53,884 nt of DNA, from NCBI GenBank assembly GCA_014379595.1, contig JACMLM010000063.1:1-53884 (forward strand), read 5' to 3'. Origin of the DNA: Anaerolineales bacterium. GTDB lineage: Bacteria; Chloroflexota; Anaerolineae; Anaerolineales; Villigracilaceae. The notes below the pieces were generated by a model. The model was not told the DNA's origin, made no database searches, and worked only from the letters and a program-made list of their open reading frames with translations. Shown here piece after piece: positions 16,077 through 24,953 of the stretch. The position numbers were made by a program, and so were the translations under genes. Within the stretch, counting starts at the first letter, position 1. Each line of letters opens with the position of its first letter.

Positions 16077-18302
16077 TCAGCCTGGGTTTGTTCTATGCGC
16101 TTCCATTACATTGGGAAGATTTTCGATGCGGGTGAGAATGCGGCTGAGTTGAGCGAGGTCCTTCACTTCAATGATAAGGCGTAGATCAGCAATGCTGCGA
16201 TTGACATTTACTTTTACATCGGCAATATTGATGCTTTCATCTGAAAGCAGGTTTGAGATATCGCTTACCAAACCCTGACGGTCATATGCTTTAATTTTTA
16301 TGGGCACAGGATAAGTGCGTTCTACGTGCCCCCACCCGACTTGAAGTAAACGTTCACGATCTTTTGTTTGTAAAATATTTGGGCAATCCTGACGATGAAT
16401 CGTTGCGCCGCGTCCACGGGTGATGAAGCCAACCACTTGATCTCCTGGCATCGGGTTGCAACACTTCGCCATGGATGAAAGCATACCTTTGAGGCCAACA
16501 ACTTCTATCGCATTCGTAGATGTAGCTGGAGTAACGGATGGATTGACCTCAAAAATATCGCTGACTTCTTCCTGCTGGGCGAATAATTTGATGACCTTTC
16601 CAATTGGAAGTTCGCCGTTGCCAAGATCAACAAACATTTCATCGGCTGTTTTGAAACCAAGGTCGCGAGCTGTCTTTTCAAAGTTGATCTCGTTAAGCCC
16701 AAGCCTTTGAAGTTCGCGTTCTAATGTGTCGCGACCTTGCACGAGATTCTGTTCATCTTCCTGTTTCTTGAACCAAATTTTGATTTTTGAGCGGGCACGT
16801 TGTGTGCGAACAAGACCAAGATTTGGATTTAACCAATCGCGGCTTGGTGCACCTCGCTTCGCAGTTAAAATTTCAACCTGATCGCCTGTCTTTAATTCTT
16901 GATACAACGGGACAAGTTTTCCGTTAACACGAGCACCGCGGCAGCAATGACCAATATCTGTATGCACGTGATAAGCAAAATCAATCGGTGTCGAACCTGC
17001 GGGTAGGTCAATTGCATCACCGCGCGGAGTAAAGATGTACACACGATCTTGAAATACATCCGTGCGCATAGACTCAACGAATTCCGCGGCATCACTCACA
17101 TCGGAGCGCCACTCCATCATTTTTCGTAATGAATTAATACGCTGCTCGTAATTTTTATCTGCGTGTTTTGTGCCTTCTTTGTAGCGCCAGTGTGCGGCGA
17201 TACCATACTCCGCATTAATGTGCATTTCATGGGTGCGGATCTGCACTTCAATCGGACGTTTATCTTCGTAAATTACTGCCGTATGTAAAGACTGGTAAAA
17301 ATTATCCTTGGGCGCAGCAATATAGTCATCAAACTCACCGGGGATGGGCCGCCATGTAGTATGGATCACACCAAGCGCCGCGTAGCATGCAGGCACATCT
17401 GGAACGATAAGGCGCACCGCGCGCACATCCATCACCATATCAAAGGGTTTGTCCTTTTTTTGCATTTTCTTGTAAATTGAAAAAATATGTTTCGGACGCC
17501 CGCTGATCTCAGCTTTAATATTATTTTTCGCCAACAGACTTACTAAGTTTTCTTTTATGAACTCAAGCTGTGCTTCGCGTTCTGGCCTCTTCTCAGTAAA
17601 CAGTTCTGCGATCTCTTTATACTTTTCAGGGTTCACATATCGAAAGCCGAGGTCTTCCAGTTCCCATTTGATTTGCCAGATGCCCAGTCGATTTGCAAGG
17701 GGGGCAAAAATTTCAAGAGTTTCCTGGGCAATTCGCATGCGTTTACGCTCAGGCATATGACCAAGCGTGCGCATATTATGTAAACGGTCAGCCAGTTTGA
17801 TGAGCACCACACGTACATCATCGCCCATGGCCAAAAATGTTTTCCGTAGAGTCTCTGAAACGATATCTTCTTTGCGGCCAAGTAAAGCTGGAACAACAAT
17901 CGCATCTTCTGTTTCCTGCCCGTTGTTGCCATTATCAGCATGTTGATCTCCACGCGAAACGCGCGGAAGGTGAGTTAACTTTGTCACCCCATCCACTAAA
18001 ATTTTTACAGTGTCCCCAAAATCACGACGGATATCTGCGAGCGTGATGGTCGTATCTTCCACTGTATCATGCAATAGACCTGCTGCTACCACTTCTGGTG
18101 GCACTTTTAAGTCAGATAAAATATTTGCAACCGTAATACAGTGATTGATATATGGTTCGCCTGAATGACGTTTTTGCTCGCGATGCGCTTCCTCTGCCAC
18201 CCGATAGGCGCGTTGTACCACTTCGCGATCTGCGAGCGTATAGTTTTCAGGAAGCTGCTCCAGAAGTTTTTCAAGCGGAATGGTCGTAACTGAAGATTTC
18301 AT
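16077..18302 (-). CDS. rel: RelA/SpoT homologue, (p)ppGpp synthetase/hydrolase
   Basis: Long stringent-response enzyme of 741 residues. Domain order: HD hydrolase (HSGEPYINH, H78-D79 in GLLHDTVEDT, IKLADRLHNMRT), synthetase (about 240-370, with YQSLHT and EVQIRT), TGS (VYIFTPRGDAI), zinc-finger/helical region (CCNPMPGD), and a C-terminal ACT domain. Hydrolase residues look intact, so it should be bifunctional. Two oddities: the synthetase motif reads E323-F-D-D rather than the R-x-K-D usual in bifunctional enzymes, and the HD domain carries an extra 20-25 residues (about 113-150). It is divergent from the YbaK gene. Confidence 0.93.
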   Translation of the reverse strand: MKSSVTTIPLEKLLEQLPENYTLADREVVQRAYRVAEEAHREQKRHSGEPYINHCITVANILSDLKVPPEVVAAGLLHDTVEDTTITLADIRRDFGDTVKILVDGVTKLTHLPRVSRGDQHADNGNNGQETEDAIVVPALLGRKEDIVSETLRKTFLAMGDDVRVVLIKLADRLHNMRTLGHMPERKRMRIAQETLEIFAPLANRLGIWQIKWELEDLGFRYVNPEKYKEIAELFTEKRPEREAQLEFIKENLVSLLAKNNIKAEISGRPKHIFSIYKKMQKKDKPFDMVMDVRAVRLIVPDVPACYAALGVIHTTWRPIPGEFDDYIAAPKDNFYQSLHTAVIYEDKRPIEVQIRTHEMHINAEYGIAAHWRYKEGTKHADKNYEQRINSLRKMMEWRSDVSDAAEFVESMRTDVFQDRVYIFTPRGDAIDLPAGSTPIDFAYHVHTDIGHCCRGARVNGKLVPLYQELKTGDQVEILTAKRGAPSRDWLNPNLGLVRTQRARSKIKIWFKKQEDEQNLVQGRDTLERELQRLGLNEINFEKTARDLGFKTADEMFVDLGNGELPIGKVIKLFAQQEEVSDIFEVNPSVTPATSTNAIEVVGLKGMLSSMAKCCNPMPGDQVVGFITRGRGATIHRQDCPNILQTKDRERLLQVGWGHVERTYPVPIKIKAYDRQGLVSDISNLLSDESINIADVKVNVNRSIADLRLIIEVKDLAQLSRILTRIENLPNVMEAHRTNPG

Positions 18303-18474
18303 TCGATTATCGCTTGTCTCATAATCAAGTTAACTTTTTATCAGAAATTGCGAAGAGAAATTAAATTTTTCTGTTCACTAAATTATGCGATACTGTGTAA
18401 TTGTACTACCGCTTCTTTCCCCGCTCAGTCTTGATCCGGTTTTCTGAATCATCTTACGCAGTGCCCATGCTGGG

Positions 18475-18480
18475 TATAAT
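18475..18480 (+). promoter_or_regulatory. -10 hexamer of the YbaK gene, likely leaderless transcript
   Basis: Perfect TATAAT, seven bases before ATG 18488, no Shine-Dalgarno sequence between. The 18303-18474 stretch is the divergent regulatory region shared with the RelA/SpoT gene; nothing else is clear in it. Confidence 0.55.
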
Positions 18481-18487
18481 TCCAGTT

Positions 18488-18964
18488 ATGCCGATCAAAA
18501 ATAATGTCACCAGGTTTTTAGATGCGCACAAAATAAAATATACTGCGCATGAATTGCCTGCCGAGAAATTAGGTGCAGTGGATGCCGCTCAATTGTTGGG
18601 TGTTCCTATTGAACAAGTTTTCAAGACCATCGTCACCACGCGCGAAAAAGGGAAACCTGTGCTGGCTGTCATCCCAGGTCCACGTGTTGTGGATTTGAAA
18701 CTGTTGGCATCGTTTTTAGACGAGAAAAAAATGTCTTTATCTACCCAACGAGAAGCAGAAATGTTGACGGGTCTGCAGGCAGGCGGGATATCACCTTTGG
18801 CGTTGATCAATAAAGGGTTTCAGGTGTTAATGGATTCCGCCTCGCAAGAGTTTGATGAAATTTATATTTCAGGTGGTCAGCGCGGCTTGAATATTCAATT
18901 ACCTGTAAATGATTTGGCGAAACTAACAAATGCACGGTTTGGACAGATTAGCAAAGAAGAATAA
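18488..18964 (+). CDS. ybaK: YbaK/ProX-type aminoacyl-tRNA deacylase (Cys-tRNA(Pro) class)
   Basis: Trans-editing enzyme that removes wrongly attached amino acids, most likely cysteine from tRNA-Pro. The 158-residue length matches free-standing YbaK. Family landmarks: LGVPIEQVFKTIV, the lysine-bearing VFKT strand, the AVIPGPRVVDLK stretch, and GGISPLAL, the conserved Gly-Gly-x-SP loop of YbaK. I use ATG 18488, where homologous sequence begins (MPIKNN); an upstream ATG at 18401 adds a stretch lying over the promoter. A terminator follows. Confidence 0.9.
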   Translation: MPIKNNVTRFLDAHKIKYTAHELPAEKLGAVDAAQLLGVPIEQVFKTIVTTREKGKPVLAVIPGPRVVDLKLLASFLDEKKMSLSTQREAEMLTGLQAGGISPLALINKGFQVLMDSASQEFDEIYISGGQRGLNIQLPVNDLAKLTNARFGQISKEE

Positions 18965-18969
18965 AAATG

Positions 18970-19010
18970 ACTCACCTCGAAATTAATCTTTCGTAGGTGA
19001 GTTTGTTTTT
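18970..19010 (+). terminator. Terminator after the YbaK gene
   Basis: ACTCACCT / AGGTGAGT stem with a 17-base loop, followed by TTGTTTTT. Confidence 0.8.
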
Positions 19011-19110
19011 AAGCCCAATTTTGGACGCTGAAAAACGCAGAAAACGCTGATTCTTGCTTTGTTATCAGCGTAAATCAGCGTTCATCTGCGTCCAGATTAA
19101 ATTTGGGGTT
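19011..19110. repeat. Large imperfect palindrome of about 100 bases
   Basis: Outer arms AAGCCC...TTTTGGACGC and GCGTCC...TTTGGGGTT are inverted. Inner units AACGCTGAT and ATCAGCGT repeat in both orientations. Non-coding, REP/MITE-like, between the YbaK terminator and a lipoprotein stop. Confidence 0.65.
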
Positions 19111-19122
19111 AATTATGTTTTG

Positions 19123-19566
19123 TTATGCATCGAATTCAGAGACCTGTTTGCCGTTCACCCAAATTGTATAATGGCCCTGTGGATAATCACCGAGCGGGAA
19201 ACTAATCTCAAATGGCTCAAGCACTAATATACAGGCTGTGTTTGGGTCTGTAACAGAATAAACTTCCATTACGATCTTATTTTCTGCATCTGGTTGATTC
19301 GCAGCCACACGAAGTTTGTGGCAAGGCGTGGGCAAATTACCTTTGAATACGAGTGTAAACTGCAAAGGAAAACTTTCCAGCGTAAGCAGGTCAACAGTAT
19401 CTAAATAGACTACATCGCGAGTAAGATTTGCATCTTCAGGGTTGGGGAGGTAGTCGCTGGTTGGCGGAGTGGATGGCTCATTGTTATTAACGGGTTCATC
19501 TAAAGCAGGTGTACACGCTGTAAGAGTAAAAAATATAATGACAAGGGTGAGTAGAGTATTTTTCAT
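19123..19566 (-). CDS. Small lipoprotein of unknown function, paralogue of the next gene
   Basis: Lipoprotein of 147 residues: signal peptide with lipobox LTAC, a short Pro/Asn/Ser linker, then one compact domain (about 55-147). I do not recognise the family. Its domain matches the neighbour at 19621-20091 in order and spacing: a Leu-rich DLLTLESFPLQFTL strand, LPTPCHKLRV, EVYSVTDP with a later Cys, and a closing GDYPQGHYTIWVNG. The two Cys outside the lipobox could form a disulfide. GGAG precedes ATG 19566. Confidence 0.7.
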   Translation of the reverse strand: MKNTLLTLVIIFFTLTACTPALDEPVNNNEPSTPPTSDYLPNPEDANLTRDVVYLDTVDLLTLESFPLQFTLVFKGNLPTPCHKLRVAANQPDAENKIVMEVYSVTDPNTACILVLEPFEISFPLGDYPQGHYTIWVNGKQVSEFDA

Positions 19567-19620
19567 GTTTATCTCCAGATTGTTTTCTACTCTTAACGAT
19601 GCCTCCTCCAAAATGTTCCT

Positions 19621-20091
19621 CTAATATGAAACAATATCTCCTACAAAGCCGCCATTGACCCAAATTGAGTATAGTCCCGCGGAATATTCTCCTAGCAAAA
19701 TGCTGGTCTCGAACTGCTGGAATACATTCTCGCAATCAACATCTGGATTCACGATGCTGTAAATTTCAATGAATATCTGATAAACATCGTCAGGTGGGTT
19801 GACCTTGATCCGCAGTTCATTACACACACTTGGCATGGAACCCAAAATCGTTAACTCGGTGCGTAGAGGTGTGACGTCAGCGAGCTCTGACAGATCCAAA
19901 GAGGTTAAGATTACTCCCGCCTGTTGCATACTTACATCTTCAGGAATTGGTGCGTATGGATTCTCCTCCGGTGTAATGACCAGAGGTCCGCTAGCTGTTG
20001 CTGTGGGTTGCGGAGTTGGCTGCGCGAGACATGCACTTAATAGTAAAGAAAAGCATAAGAAACATACGCCGTGAGAGAGTTGTCTTTTCAT
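19621..20091 (-). CDS. Small lipoprotein of unknown function, paralogue of the previous gene
   Basis: Lipoprotein of 156 residues: signal peptide ending LLLSAC, a Pro/Thr linker, then the same domain as 19123-19566 (DLSELADVTPLRTEL, MPSVCNELRIKV, EIYSIVNP, and GLYSIWVNGGF at the C-terminus). It lies upstream of its paralogue on the same strand, so the pair is a tandem duplication. I start at ATG 20091, where the lysine-rich signal peptide begins; a longer frame from 20160 would run through a perfect palindrome and has no ribosome site. Confidence 0.68.
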   Translation of the reverse strand: MKRQLSHGVCFLCFSLLLSACLAQPTPQPTATASGPLVITPEENPYAPIPEDVSMQQAGVILTSLDLSELADVTPLRTELTILGSMPSVCNELRIKVNPPDDVYQIFIEIYSIVNPDVDCENVFQQFETSILLGEYSAGLYSIWVNGGFVGDIVSY

Positions 20092-20116
20092 TCTTATTAT
20101 TTTATCTCTTTTGTTC

Positions 20117-20142
20117 GGAGCGCGGACTTTAGTCCGCGCTCC
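20117..20142. repeat. Perfect 26-base palindrome
   Basis: GGAGCGCGGACT, two bases, AGTCCGCGCTCC. It lies in the short region between the divergent lipoprotein and aldehyde dehydrogenase genes. It has no T-run, so it looks like a REP-type element rather than a terminator. Confidence 0.75.
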
Positions 20143-20196
20143 ATGATGTATTCTTTTCATGCTAGAATTTCTAAAAATTAAACTACGGAGCTTCCC

Positions 20197-21720
20197 ATGA
20201 AATCTCTTCTCGAAAAATTAAACATTCAACCTGTTAATGCAGGTGCATCTACTGGTGTGGACAATTGGTTGATGGATAAAAACGGCAAGGAATTAATTTC
20301 ATACAATCCAACCACAGGCGAGGCATTGGCGAAAGTGATTCAAGCCACGCCTGAATCGTATGAGAAAGTAGCATCAGCGGCGCAAGGTGCTTTTCTAAAA
20401 TGGAGGCAGCTTCCAGCGCCGAAAAGAGGCGAAGTTGTCCGCGATTTAGGAAATGCGCTTCGAGAAGTCAAAGAAGCATTGGGAGATTTAGTCACGCTTG
20501 AGATGGGAAAAATCCGCGCGGAGGGGCATGGCGAAGTGCAGGAGATGATCGACATTTGTGATTTTGCGGTGGGGCAATCGCGCATGTTGTATGGGCTGAC
20601 GATGCACAGCGAAAGGGCCTCGCATAGAATGTATGAACAGTGGCATCCGTCGGGGATTGTGGGATTGGTGACGGCGTTTAATTTTCCTGTTGCGGTTTGG
20701 TCGTGGAACTCTGCACTTGCGGCGATTTGTGGCGACACTATAATTTGGAAGCCCTCATCTTATACGCCGTTGACTGCGATTGCGGTGACGCATATCGCGA
20801 ACAAAGTGATGGCGGATCATAGCTTGTCTGGAATCTTTAATTTGACGATTGGTTCTGGACGTGATGTTGGCGAGTTGATGTTAAATGATAAACGTGTGCC
20901 GTTGGTTTCATTTACTGGTTCAACCAGTGTTGGCATTCATGTTTCTGAAACAGTCGCAAGGCGTTTTGGAAAAACAATTTTGGAACTGGGTGGCAACAAT
21001 GCAATTATTGTCACGCCAAATGCTGACCTTGACATGGCGACGCGCGCGATTCTATTCGGCGCCGTTGGAACAGCGGGACAACGCTGTACATCCACACGCA
21101 GAATTATTATGCACAAATCGATTTCAAAAGATCTCACTCAACGACTCGCGAATGCTTATCAACAAGTTCGCATCGGCGACCCGTTGGACGCAAATATGTT
21201 GATGGGTCCTTTGGTGGTGAATACATCGGTTGAAGAAATGATGGACGCAATTAATAAAGCAAAAGCAGATGGCGGCGAAGTTGTTTCTGGCGGTGAGATG
21301 CTTTCAAATCTCGGTCCGAATTTTGTTCAGCCTGTCATTATCAAAATGCCTGCCCAAACCGAAATTGTCAAAACAGAAACCTTTGCTCCGATTTTGTATT
21401 TGCTTGAATATGAAACCATTGAAGAAGCCGTGCAGATTCATAATGATGTGCCACAAGGGTTATCATCTGCTATCTTTACAGATTCAATGCGCGAGGCTGA
21501 AACATTTTTATCTGTAGGCGGATCAGATTGCGGCATTGCCAATGTCAACATCGGCACATCAGGCGCGGAGATCGGCGGCGCGTTTGGTGGTGAAAAGGAA
21601 ACAGGCGGCGGACGCGAATCTGGTTCGGATGCGTGGAAGGTTTATATGCGAAGGCAGACGAATACGATTAATTGGTCTAAGGATTTGCCGTTGGCTCAAG
21701 GGATTAAGTTTGGGGAATAG
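20197..21720 (+). CDS. ALDH7-type aldehyde dehydrogenase (aminoadipate semialdehyde dehydrogenase-like)
   Basis: NAD(P)-dependent aldehyde dehydrogenase, 507 residues. It follows the antiquitin (ALDH7A1) branch almost line by line, with ELGGNNAIIV bearing the general base Glu, GTAGQRCTSTRR bearing the catalytic Cys, and the family C-terminus NIGTSGAEIGGAFGGEKETG with GGRESGSDAWK and the end motif LPLAQGIKF. This branch oxidises alpha-aminoadipic semialdehyde in lysine breakdown and also betaine aldehyde and other aldehydes. No other lysine-degradation gene is adjacent, so the substrate is open. ACGGAG precedes the start. Confidence 0.92.
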   Translation: MKSLLEKLNIQPVNAGASTGVDNWLMDKNGKELISYNPTTGEALAKVIQATPESYEKVASAAQGAFLKWRQLPAPKRGEVVRDLGNALREVKEALGDLVTLEMGKIRAEGHGEVQEMIDICDFAVGQSRMLYGLTMHSERASHRMYEQWHPSGIVGLVTAFNFPVAVWSWNSALAAICGDTIIWKPSSYTPLTAIAVTHIANKVMADHSLSGIFNLTIGSGRDVGELMLNDKRVPLVSFTGSTSVGIHVSETVARRFGKTILELGGNNAIIVTPNADLDMATRAILFGAVGTAGQRCTSTRRIIMHKSISKDLTQRLANAYQQVRIGDPLDANMLMGPLVVNTSVEEMMDAINKAKADGGEVVSGGEMLSNLGPNFVQPVIIKMPAQTEIVKTETFAPILYLLEYETIEEAVQIHNDVPQGLSSAIFTDSMREAETFLSVGGSDCGIANVNIGTSGAEIGGAFGGEKETGGGRESGSDAWKVYMRRQTNTINWSKDLPLAQGIKFGE

Positions 21721-21783
21721 ATTTCGACCTTATAATGAATTATTGCATTTATAAGGTGATGGGTTATCTAAGAGGAAATAAAC

Positions 21784-24384
21784 TTGATAAATAAACGATT
21801 ACTGATAGAGGCTATTTTAGGTTTAATCTTGGCTTTGATTTTGATAACTGTTTTATCTTTTCAACTTCATGAGACTCGTTTACGAGTTGAAGAGATTACT
21901 GAACAAGTAAATCATGCTCGCGCTGGAGAATTAGCTGGAATATCTCAATTGCTTGACATGAATAATGGAATAAACATGATTCAAAGCGGATTGCTGGCAG
22001 TTGAAGCCGCAAAATATGGTCAAGATTTACAGGCAGATCAAGCCTTGCGACGTTATCTTGATTTGGCGGCCTTGCCAATTGCCAAAGTATCTCATGGTGA
22101 TAAGCTTAATACAGTTTATGTAGCTTATAGCCCCGATGGACAGTATGTTGTGTCGGCGGGAGGAAATATAATAAAAGTATGGGAGGTACAGAGTGGTCAC
22201 ATCATTGCCAGTATGTCCAATTATGCTGTTGATTCTATAGCATTCAGCCCAGATGGTAAATATCTTGCTGCAGGTGGATGGGATGGAACTGCACGAGTGT
22301 GGGAAGTAAATAGCGGAAATGGGTTTATTTCGCAATCAACTAATCAATACGATGTATCGATGGCATTTAGCCCAGATAGTAAGTTTGTTGCCTGGAGTGC
22401 AGAAAACTCCATACGAGTTTGGAATATCAAGAATAAAAATGAAGCCTTTCATATAGAGTATGAGGGTTTTGTTACTCATCTCATGTTTAGCCCAAACGGA
22501 CGATATATTCTCTCCAGTAGTAAAGACCGAAGCGCGCGAATTTGGGATGCACAAAGTGGACAAGAAGTTATGGAATTACCTCATTATAGTGAAGTAAATA
22601 AAGCAATATTTAGTGCAGACGGAAATTATATTGTCACTGCCAGCGACGACAATTATGTGCGAGCATGGAATGTGACTGGTTGGGGCAAAATTTTTGAGAT
22701 GCATTACAGAGATAATTTGCATAGCGTTGCAATTAGTCCAGATGGGCGATTTGTTGCTGTTGGAGGGGAAGATAACACAGCACAGATATGGAATGTATCA
22801 TACAAGACTGAAGTAGCTCGAATGACTCACAATAATTGGGTAAGCTCTGTGGCATTCAGCCCAGATGGTAAATACGTAGTTTCTACTAGTTGGGAGGGAC
22901 CTGCACGAATATGGGTAACAACGACTGGGCATGAAGTTGCTCGCTTTGCTGATGCTAGTATATATTCAGTTGCTTTTAGTCCTGATGGAAAGTATATAGC
23001 AACAGGTGGGTGCGAAAGTTTGACTTATTATCAGCAGGGACAGCCTTCGATATGTCAAGGTGTTGCAAGAGTATGGGAGATATCAAATGGAAGTCAAGTC
23101 TTTGATATTTCTCAAAGTCATCTTGGTGGGATAAATTCAATAGCATATAATCCAATAAACAAGAATCATGTCCTAACTAGTAATCGCGATGGAACAGTGA
23201 GAATTTGGAATATTCAAGATGAGGATGAAATCATTCATATTGACCTTGGTGATGAGGCAGGTTCGACATATGCTATTTTGAGTCCAGACGGTAAATATAT
23301 ATTAACTAGGAGTACAGCTGATAATACAGCTCGAATATGGGATTCGGAAAGTGGATTGCAAGTTTCATATATGAATTATCTTGATGATGTCGTAGCAATG
23401 GACTTTAGTCCAAATAGTCAATATGTGGCTTCAGGTAGTTTTGATGGAACAATAATTGTATGGGAAGTCAAAACTGGACATCAAGTGAGAAGTATCACTC
23501 AAGTAGGCAGTGTACGGAATCTTATTTTTAGTCCAGATGGAAAATATATTGCATCTATTGACTCGGGCAGAAATGAAAATATTGTTTTACCAATGACGGA
23601 AGATATTGTGCAAATATGGAATTTTTCCAATGGACAGGAAATAGCACATATAACTTATCCATCTTGGGTAACTACTATAGCTTTTAGCCCCGATAGCCAG
23701 TATATTATATTAGCAGGTACTACAGATCCATTAAAAAAGAACTTTAATGGCATTATCAGTATACGCGATATATTAACAGGAGATGAAGTTGCCAACTATA
23801 TGCACCCATCTCATATTTATGACTTGCTTTTTACTTCTGATGGAAAACATCTCATATCAAGTAGTGGTGATAAATATGGAACAATCGTAATGTGGGATAT
23901 GCAGATTGAGAAGGAAGTTGCTAGAATTCTTAACGGAAACCCAGTTTCTTCTTTATCTCTGAGTCCAGATGGGTACTATCTTGTTGTAGGAGGTCGTACT
24001 ACTCGAATATGGGATTTACAAATTGATACACAACAAATTGAAGTAAGAAATGAACTTACAGAAGATTTGTCATTTATAGCACATGGTCGTTATCTGCAAA
24101 GTAAGAATGAAATTGTAAACATAACTTATGTTGATGGTTGGGGAACAAAATTTAGCCCAGATGGTCGTTATATTCTTACAACTGGCTGCGATTTTAAACA
24201 CTATGGTTATTGTAATGAGGACCACATTTTTATTTTGTACTGGCAAATTGAAGATTTAATTGCAGAAACATGTCGTCGATTGCCTCGGAATTTCACTTAT
24301 GCGGAATGGGTAGAGTATTTTCCGAATGAGGAATATAGAGCTACATGCCCTAATCTGCCAATGGAAAACCCTCCAACGCAGTAA
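21784..24384 (+). CDS. Membrane-anchored protein with about 16 WD40 repeats
   Basis: Protein of 866 residues. One N-terminal transmembrane helix (about 8-27) and a helical linker (about 30-100, ARAGELAGISQLL, LLAVEAAKYG) precede roughly 16 WD40 repeats marked by FSPDGKY and closing xxIWD/xVWE motifs, enough for two beta-propellers. The linker plus propeller resembles the C-terminal half of STAND NTPase or kinase WD40 proteins, but no NTPase, TIR, caspase or kinase domain is present. The start is TTG 21784, with AGAGG eight bases before it. The gene looks richer in A+T than its neighbours, so it may be acquired. A CCTTATAA/TTATAAGG hairpin lies upstream. Confidence 0.82.
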   Translation: MINKRLLIEAILGLILALILITVLSFQLHETRLRVEEITEQVNHARAGELAGISQLLDMNNGINMIQSGLLAVEAAKYGQDLQADQALRRYLDLAALPIAKVSHGDKLNTVYVAYSPDGQYVVSAGGNIIKVWEVQSGHIIASMSNYAVDSIAFSPDGKYLAAGGWDGTARVWEVNSGNGFISQSTNQYDVSMAFSPDSKFVAWSAENSIRVWNIKNKNEAFHIEYEGFVTHLMFSPNGRYILSSSKDRSARIWDAQSGQEVMELPHYSEVNKAIFSADGNYIVTASDDNYVRAWNVTGWGKIFEMHYRDNLHSVAISPDGRFVAVGGEDNTAQIWNVSYKTEVARMTHNNWVSSVAFSPDGKYVVSTSWEGPARIWVTTTGHEVARFADASIYSVAFSPDGKYIATGGCESLTYYQQGQPSICQGVARVWEISNGSQVFDISQSHLGGINSIAYNPINKNHVLTSNRDGTVRIWNIQDEDEIIHIDLGDEAGSTYAILSPDGKYILTRSTADNTARIWDSESGLQVSYMNYLDDVVAMDFSPNSQYVASGSFDGTIIVWEVKTGHQVRSITQVGSVRNLIFSPDGKYIASIDSGRNENIVLPMTEDIVQIWNFSNGQEIAHITYPSWVTTIAFSPDSQYIILAGTTDPLKKNFNGIISIRDILTGDEVANYMHPSHIYDLLFTSDGKHLISSSGDKYGTIVMWDMQIEKEVARILNGNPVSSLSLSPDGYYLVVGGRTTRIWDLQIDTQQIEVRNELTEDLSFIAHGRYLQSKNEIVNITYVDGWGTKFSPDGRYILTTGCDFKHYGYCNEDHIFILYWQIEDLIAETCRRLPRNFTYAEWVEYFPNEEYRATCPNLPMENPPTQ

Positions 24385-24952
24385 TACTCGTTTAAGAAAT
24401 ATTTCGAAGAGTTGTGCCATTATTAATCTTTTTGATATCCAAGCCCAAATCTTATGCAAATCCTGCGGACTGTGTTGCTCAGGTCATTTATTTGCCTGGG
24501 TGCGACTCAATGCCAATGAGTTGGATAAATCTGAAGCATTGGGTTTGAATGTGATTCGAAATGATCCACGTCAACGGGGATTTACACAACCGTGTCCAGT
24601 TTGGCAGGGTGGAATTTGCACAGTTTACACGTCACCAGATTACCCGCGTAGCTGCCGAAAATATAAATGTCAAGTGCTGAGAGAAATGGAAGATGACAAT
24701 ATTCAATTATCTGAGGCGTTGAATGTTATCCAAAATACATTTGAGATGATTCGTGAAATTGAACCGCTTTTACCAGTTTCATCCGCGATTAGTTTTCGCG
24801 AGAAATTGATTACCTATAAAGAAATTCTCGAACAAGAAAAAGGGAAGGAATATACTGTTGCTGAACAGGAATTTTTACGAAGAGCAGAAGAACTGTTAAA
24901 TGTTTACGATGATCGCTTTGGGGTCGATGATTTTATTGATTATGATTCTTAG
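24326..24952 (+). CDS. YkgJ-type zinc/iron-cluster cysteine protein
   Basis: Contains the CxxCxxCC cluster motif of the YkgJ family (CKSCGLCCSG), then CPVWQGGICTVY and PRSCRKYKC, eight or more cysteines likely binding an Fe-S cluster or zinc. The C-terminal half is helical and Cys-free. Relatives are uncharacterised or linked to flagellin lysine N-methylase-like proteins. The start is unclear: ATG 24326 overlaps the WD40 gene by 59 bases, while homology begins near residue 38. An in-frame ATT at 24419 has GAAGAG seven bases upstream and is a rare but plausible start. It probably follows the WD40 gene on one transcript. Confidence 0.72.
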   Translation: MRNIELHALICQWKTLQRSNTRLRNISKSCAIINLFDIQAQILCKSCGLCCSGHLFAWVRLNANELDKSEALGLNVIRNDPRQRGFTQPCPVWQGGICTVYTSPDYPRSCRKYKCQVLREMEDDNIQLSEALNVIQNTFEMIREIEPLLPVSSAISFREKLITYKEILEQEKGKEYTVAEQEFLRRAEELLNVYDDRFGVDDFIDYDS

Positions 24953-24953
24953 C

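Noticed and set aside
22120-24200. Repeated FSPDG-coding stretches as a DNA repeat array
   Set aside because: They are WD40 protein repeats with diverged DNA, not a nucleotide array.
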